DNA of 5,581 nucleotides from Tumulicola sp039922955 (GTDB lineage Bacteria; Vulcanimicrobiota; Vulcanimicrobiia; Vulcanimicrobiales; Vulcanimicrobiaceae). The stretch spans positions 1-5,581 of the forward strand of contig JBDTDR010000028.1 of the NCBI GenBank assembly GCA_039922955.1, read 5' to 3'. The position numbers were made by a program, and so were the translations under genes. Under the pieces are notes generated by a model. It was given only the letters and a program-made list of their open reading frames with translations. It had not been told where the DNA came from and did not search any database. Below are positions 5,564 through 5,581 of this stretch, piece by piece (the first letter of the stretch is position 1; each line of letters opens with the position of its first letter).

Positions 5564-5581
5564 ATGACCAAGCATAGCAAA
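5564..5581 (+). CDS. Start of an unidentified protein gene (cut by window edge)
   Basis: Only six codons are present, reading MTKHSK with no stop. The call rests on the strong ribosome binding site 8 nt upstream and on the gene's position after the repeat-bearing spacer on the same strand as the preceding operon. The short basic, polar N-terminus does not look like a signal peptide, but nothing can be said about function. The spacer of about 160 bp and the repeat suggest it is a separate transcription unit from the hydrolase gene. Confidence 0.6.

Overview
This is a GC-rich bacterial chromosomal window with densely packed housekeeping and conserved-hypothetical genes. I see no phage, transposon, CRISPR or plasmid signature. 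GC-rich codon use, GTG starts, a DUF5069 gene and a probable leaderless promoter would fit several GC-rich phyla, for example Actinobacteria, Chloroflexi or Eremiobacterota-like lineages. The sequence alone does not settle which.

Left part (1-2663, minus strand). Read in transcription order, this is tRNA-Gly(CCC), tRNA-Cys(GCA), a ketopantoate reductase-family gene (panE/apbA) and the helicase gene recG. recG runs off the left edge after 508 codons. Spacing is very tight: 30 nt between the tRNAs, 14 nt from tRNA-Cys to panE, and an 8-nt overlap of panE with recG. The four genes are therefore probably one transcript, with the mRNA part released by tRNA 3'-end processing.

Middle part (2801-4286). 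Two genes of unknown function, both encoding membrane proteins, face each other and overlap by 11 bp at their stop codons. The plus-strand gene is a four-helix DUF4239 (bestrophin-like) protein. The minus-strand gene is a multi-helix protein whose C-terminal segment looks like a two-helix potassium-channel pore module without the canonical filter sequence.

Right part (4287-5581, plus strand). A 64-bp divergent spacer contains a single AT-rich island that could serve as the -10 element in either direction. It is followed by a DUF5069 gene and, 6 nt later, a dienelactone hydrolase-family gene with an intact Cys-Asp-His triad, which together form a two-gene operon. Downstream lie two 34-bp tandem copies of a hairpin-bearing repeat, the first overlapping the hydrolase stop codon. 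The last 18 bases are the first codons of a further gene behind a strong ribosome binding site.

The window is mostly ordinary core genome. The points most worth a second look are the filter-less pore protein, the shared -10/leaderless start, the tRNA-to-mRNA junction and the tandem repeat.
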